From CAWUIO01 sp963922455 (GTDB taxonomy: Bacteria; Bacteroidota; Bacteroidia; Cytophagales; Microscillaceae): a DNA stretch of 37,090 bases. The notes beneath the pieces are model-generated. The model had not been told where the DNA came from. It worked only from the letters and a program-made list of their open reading frames with translations, and searched no databases. Both the position numbers and the translations under genes were made by a program. Location of the stretch: positions 1 to 37,090 of the forward strand of contig CAWUIO010000067.1 of NCBI GenBank assembly GCA_963922455.1, given 5' to 3'. This document shows positions 33,369 to 37,090 of the stretch, in pieces. Within the stretch, counting starts at the first letter, position 1. Each line of letters begins with the position of its first letter.

Positions 33369-35690
33369 TTATATTGCCTTTTTCCAAGGGAGGTACTTAC
33401 GGAGAAGAGCTTGAAACCGAGGGTCGCTTCGTAAATCACCAAATAAAGGCTCCGACATAAACCAATTCGCATCGGGTTCTTTGGCTTTTAAGCTCAATTC
33501 TACCCAATGTAATGCTTCGGCTTTTTTGCCTAAGTGATAATAACTTAAAGCCAAATAATAGGCTTGCCCCCAAGCTTTTGCTTTATCACCCTGGATCATA
33601 GCTTGTATGGCAGAAATTGCTTCCTTTTTTTGACCATTCATGGCCAGGGCTACCGCCCAATAGCCCTCAATATAGTATTGTTTAGCTTGGCTAGCTTGGT
33701 ATAAAGAATCAAGCTGGGAAACAGCCAAGGGATATTCTCCTTTTAACAGATATACCCAAGCTATGCGGGTATGGGCTACTAAGAAGTCTGGGCTGTAACG
33801 AAAAGACTTCTGGATTACCTCAAGAGCCTCATCGTATTGTTTTAAAAGTGCTAAGTTTTCTCCGTGAACGGTATAATTGTATGCGTTTGTGGGGTTAATA
33901 CCAATGGCAAGCTGACTGGCTTCCAAAGCTTCTTGATACTTCCCAGAAGTACTCAAAGATAAAGCTAGGCCACCGTATAGATATTCGCTATGAGGGCTCA
34001 GTTGGATAGATTTTCGGAAGTACTCTTCGGCTTTTGTGGGCTTCAACATCCAAAGATAAGCCCAACCATAATTTGTATAAACATCACCGATTAAGTCAGC
34101 CTTTTGCATAGCAAAATCTGAATGCTTTTTTATGAGAGCAAAATTATCATCAATCGATTTGACCCCATTACCCACCCAACTAGCCTGGGTACAAAGGGCG
34201 ATTGCGTATTGTAAGTGGGCTTCGGGGTACTCTGGGTCTATCTCCAAGGCTTTGGCGTAAAAATGCAAGGATTTTTGAACACTTTCCGGATCAGTCGGAA
34301 ATTGCGCTCGGCCTTTCAGATAATAATCGTAAGCTAGAGGATGGACCTTGGATAAGGGAGTTTGGGTATTCGTCTGACTAATGAGGCCGATATTTTGGGC
34401 AATTTCATCTCCTAATTGGGCTTGCAGCTGTAAAATATCGGTAATTTCCTGCTCGTAACGATTACTCCAAATGGGTTTATCGAGCCGGGTATCTATCAAC
34501 TGTACATTAAGACGCAGTCGTTTATCCGATTTACGTACGCTCCCTTCCAAAATGTACTCTACCCCTAATTCTTGAGCAATTTCTGGTATAGGCTTGCGGG
34601 TGTTTTGATATTTCAAAATGCTAGTCATAGGAATAACCACGCAGTTAGGAAAACGGGCTAAGGAATTGATAAGATCATCGGTAATACCCAAAGCGATGTA
34701 TTCGGGCTGGTCTTTGCTCGGCCCGAGTGGCTTGAGGGGCAGGACTGCCAAGCGTGGAAGGCCTTCCCTTAGGCTAATGAGGGGGGGCTTAGACGCATTT
34801 TGGGATCTATTGGGGGAGCTTAAAAATCCCGACCAAACACTCAAGGCCAAAAGAATAAGTCCCAGCCCAATGCCATAAGCAAAAAAAGAAGGTTTCTTCT
34901 TCTTAATACGTTCTGTCTTTGATTGTGTAGGTGCTTTGGACGGATCACGAACAAGGGCCCAGGTTTCTGGGCTCAAGGAGCCTTGGAACTCAGTTTGAAA
35001 TCGGGCTTCTAACTTCTGTAGTGTCTGGATAGCTTCATTTTTTCTATCTAATTGGCATAGGAAATAAGCTTGGTAGCGATGGGCAAGTTCTAGGTTAGGA
35101 TTCCAAGTGATGGCTTCCCGGGATAAATAGAGACCATACTCCCAGTTTTTGCCTTCCTGAGCATGCGCCAACAAAGGGAGTAATCTGGCCAACATTTTTT
35201 CTCGGACCCAAGTCCGCTTTTGTTCCATCCATAGGCTAAATTCGGGGGAGTCTGGAATAAAAAAATGAGCTAAAAAATCTCCTCGAGACGAAGGAACGTC
35301 AGATTCTGTAATAGCACTTCTATCAGGTTGATTATAGCTTTCAAAAAGTTGGGGGATGTCCCATTGAAAGGCATATGTTGAGTTAATCCATACTTTTTGA
35401 CGGTCAGTACTTATTAGGTTATTATCGAGCCCAGGGCTGGGTAGGGCTTGTTTGAGTTGATACAGAGCTTGTCGCAGGTTTTCTTGGGCCGAACGTACAC
35501 TAATGCCGGGCCAGAACATTTCAGCCAAACGACTCCGATCGATACGAATGCCCTCCTTTTCAAAGTTTTCCTGGATCAAGAAAATAAGAATCCCTTGGGC
35601 TTTTCGGGTTTTAAAGCGCAACTCATCTAGTCCAAGGTAAACTTGGTACTGTCCGAGGGTATATATTTTCAGGCTTACTTGTTCTTGCAT
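33369..35690 (-). CDS. Membrane-tethered winged-helix/BTAD regulator with TolB-like and TPR domains
   Basis: A 773-aa protein. Residues of about 5-105 look like an OmpR/SARP-type winged helix (RSRLAEMFWPGISVRSAQENLRQALYQLKQAL), followed by a bacterial transcriptional activator (BTAD) helical domain to about 260. A single transmembrane segment lies near 269-290 (FFAYGIGLGLILLALSVW) after a lysine-rich stop-transfer stretch. Beyond it is a TolB-like/adenylate-cyclase-associated domain (LAVLPLKPLG, GITDDLINSLARFP, YILEGSVRKSDKRLRLNVQLID), then several TPRs (about 440-770). This layout suggests a DNA-binding domain in the cytoplasm and a sensor in the periplasm, as in ToxR/CadC-like regulators. 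Its target genes are unknown. Confidence 0.87.
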   Translation of the reverse strand: MQEQVSLKIYTLGQYQVYLGLDELRFKTRKAQGILIFLIQENFEKEGIRIDRSRLAEMFWPGISVRSAQENLRQALYQLKQALPSPGLDNNLISTDRQKVWINSTYAFQWDIPQLFESYNQPDRSAITESDVPSSRGDFLAHFFIPDSPEFSLWMEQKRTWVREKMLARLLPLLAHAQEGKNWEYGLYLSREAITWNPNLELAHRYQAYFLCQLDRKNEAIQTLQKLEARFQTEFQGSLSPETWALVRDPSKAPTQSKTERIKKKKPSFFAYGIGLGLILLALSVWSGFLSSPNRSQNASKPPLISLREGLPRLAVLPLKPLGPSKDQPEYIALGITDDLINSLARFPNCVVIPMTSILKYQNTRKPIPEIAQELGVEYILEGSVRKSDKRLRLNVQLIDTRLDKPIWSNRYEQEITDILQLQAQLGDEIAQNIGLISQTNTQTPLSKVHPLAYDYYLKGRAQFPTDPESVQKSLHFYAKALEIDPEYPEAHLQYAIALCTQASWVGNGVKSIDDNFALIKKHSDFAMQKADLIGDVYTNYGWAYLWMLKPTKAEEYFRKSIQLSPHSEYLYGGLALSLSTSGKYQEALEASQLAIGINPTNAYNYTVHGENLALLKQYDEALEVIQKSFRYSPDFLVAHTRIAWVYLLKGEYPLAVSQLDSLYQASQAKQYYIEGYWAVALAMNGQKKEAISAIQAMIQGDKAKAWGQAYYLALSYYHLGKKAEALHWVELSLKAKEPDANWFMSEPLFGDLRSDPRFQALLRKYLPWKKAI

Positions 35691-35965
35691 ATGTTTAGGA
35701 GCTATGCCGAATTCCTCGGTTTCTATTTTTTTAGGCTAGGTGTTGCAACTGGGGAATCCAATTAAAATAACAATGGAGTAAATATAATACCCTTTTTTCT
35801 TCCCTTTACTTACAAGCAGTTACTAGTATCAAGATTTTACTGCAATCTACGAAGAGTTAATGGCCATTTTGAAAATGGGTAATCAATTTACAAAAACTGG
35901 GTGTAGGTAGGTAATTTGCTTTGCTATGCTTTAGTATATGATAAAGCTTTATACGAGTATCTGCA

Positions 35966-36243
35966 ATGATGAAGCAACTCCGATTGTGTGTACTTACTGT
36001 CCTTTTTATACTGCTTGGAACCCATAAGCCCCTCCCTGCCCAGAGCTTTCAGGAAGACATTAGGGAAACGTTCTACCGATATTTCAAAACCGTACAAAAT
36101 AAAGATATGCCGGCAAGTCTTGCAATTATTTATCCCGGCTTATTGAACGTGTAAACTGGGGGCTTATTTACCGGGTGGAAATGTTTGGAAAAGGGAGCCT
36201 TGATATATTCCTGGGGAAGAAGATCTTGCCTGAAGAAGCGTAA
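35966..36243 (+). pseudogene. Broken gene for a small exported protein
   Basis: An ATG at 35966 opens a clear signal peptide (LTVLFILLGTHKPLPAQ) and a short mature part (DIRETFYRYFKTVQNKDMPASLAIIYPGLL), then a stop at 36152-36154. The protein-like reading continues in another frame (ERVNWGLIYRVEMFGKGSLDIFLGKKILPEEA) to a stop at 36241-36243, suggesting a frameshift near 36140 and probably an internal deletion. The start resembles Bacteroidota exported proteins in which a helix with YF and NKD precedes a longer domain. If the first stop is genuine, a 62-aa peptide would still be exported. Confidence 0.5.
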
Positions 36244-36348
36244 GTACATAGTCTATATAGCGATTAAATTTTTGAATATTTAGAAGGGTTTTCTTGCGAA
36301 TGCCAAGGACTTTTGGTCAATTAACATACATTTAAACCAATTTTTTAT

Positions 36349-37041
36349 ATGCAAGTATTCCTACAAACACCTACCCCAGACATGCGAGACAGCATGAACT
36401 TTTATGAAAAGCTTGGCTTTCACAGACTATCCGAAGACAATCCGAGTTATGTGAGTGACGGTACGATGGTGATGCAGATAAATCCGCAACGCTCGGCCCG
36501 AGCGGGGGTTAAACTGTATATCCCCGATTGGACAGGCACCCTCGAAAAATTAAAAGAATTGACCGCAGTTCGCGAATTAGAAGATTCGTACGTACTCAGC
36601 AGTCCTTGTGGAACTTGGATTTATTTGGCGAAGAAAGAATTACCGCAGTTTGATTCTGTGGCAGATTTAGGGCCCAGTGTATTAGGTAAGCACGCGGGTT
36701 TAAGCTTGGAAATGGTAGATGCGGCATTGGGCGTAAAAATTTGGAAGGCTTTAGGGTTTGTCAAGGAGACTGGCGATTTGGAAACTCAAGGGTATATCGT
36801 CTTACAAAACCCAGAGGGCTATGGGGTAAGTATTATGGTACCGATGAGCTGCCCTCATTTGTTTTTTAATCCTTCATTGACCTACTTTAATTCTGGCCAG
36901 AATCCCCACATCATAGCTAAAATTCGGGAGGCCCAGATTCCGATTGCGGAAGAAGTTACCATTTTCAATCCGGATGGGGAGGTAGATAATGTGATTTTGA
37001 GAGATCCGGGAGGCTTTGGGTTTTTTGTGTTTAATGATTAA
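36349..37041 (+). CDS. VOC (glyoxalase/bleomycin resistance/dioxygenase) superfamily protein
   Basis: This 230-aa cytoplasmic protein is built from two beta-alpha-beta-beta-beta modules. The first (about 1-95) has the typical start VFLQTPTPDMRDSMNFYEKLGFHRL. The second (about 115-230) has GLSLEMVDAALGVKIWKALGF and ends with ILRDPGGFGFFVF. VOC proteins bind a metal or act as binding proteins for small toxic compounds; the exact substrate cannot be named, and I cannot assign metal ligands with confidence. It lies alone downstream of the broken exported-protein gene with a 105-bp spacer. Confidence 0.88.
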   Translation: MQVFLQTPTPDMRDSMNFYEKLGFHRLSEDNPSYVSDGTMVMQINPQRSARAGVKLYIPDWTGTLEKLKELTAVRELEDSYVLSSPCGTWIYLAKKELPQFDSVADLGPSVLGKHAGLSLEMVDAALGVKIWKALGFVKETGDLETQGYIVLQNPEGYGVSIMVPMSCPHLFFNPSLTYFNSGQNPHIIAKIREAQIPIAEEVTIFNPDGEVDNVILRDPGGFGFFVFND

Positions 37042-37090
37042 GAAACTGTTTAAATTTAATTATATGGGCTGCAAAGGGCCATTTCGGGAA

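Overview
The window looks like the chromosome of a Bacteroidota member, probably from the Saprospiria or Cytophagia side. Evidence: a DUF2911 protein, a CheY-like/PAS histidine kinase cluster, a very large alpha-2-macroglobulin, weak Shine-Dalgarno signals, a perfect TAnnTTTG -7 box before the macroglobulin gene, and sucD standing without sucC. Genus or species cannot be fixed from the sequence alone. All coding stretches look chromosomal; I see no transposase, integrase, phage gene, CRISPR array or plasmid function.

Layout. 1-3.2 kb: an initiator tRNA-Met on the minus strand with its terminator, then the ribosome-assembly GTPases era and der. 3.2-5.3 kb: an exported DUF2911/TPR protein and a CIA30-type protein. 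5.3-8.0 kb (minus): a PAS-PAS histidine kinase followed by two paralogous single-domain response regulators. 8.4-9.6 kb: a stand-alone TrpF-family protein convergent with msrA. 9.9-17.7 kb: the most interesting block. A 1158-residue transglutaminase-DUF2126 fusion diverges from a tight four-gene operon: circularly permuted ATP-grasp ligase, alpha-E protein, transglutaminase-like peptidase, and the proteasome-type peptidase Anbu. 18.0-21.2 kb: a sodium:solute symporter and a divergent LacI regulator. 21.2-24.5 kb: a lipoprotein, a HEAT-like protein, a PIN toxin/antitoxin pair and a small exported protein, all minus. 24.7-31.0 kb: a 2121-residue alpha-2-macroglobulin with an inserted LysM-like segment and an intact CAEQ thioester motif. 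31.2-33.0 kb: sucD, a small tail-anchored protein and a 2Fe-2S ferredoxin. 33.4-37.0 kb: a membrane-tethered winged-helix/BTAD/TolB-like/TPR regulator, a broken exported-protein gene and a two-module VOC protein.

The ligase/peptidase block joins two predicted amide-bond-forming activities (ATP-grasp and DUF2126) to three predicted amide-bond-cleaving or transferring ones (two transglutaminase-like folds and Anbu). It is best read as a pathway that makes, attaches and removes a peptide or amide tag. This association is known from comparative genomics, but its substrate is not known to me.

Threaded through the window are nine copies (eight complete) of a roughly 130-bp intergenic repeat in both orientations, never inside a gene. 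Aligned by eye, the eight complete copies fall into two subfamilies whose terminal stem (GGCTG/CAGCC or GGCTT/AAGCC) and inner stem (CCCCGGCG/CGCCGGGG or CCCGCGC/GCGCGGG) change on both arms together. This indicates selection for a folded structure. It is my main candidate for an undescribed element.
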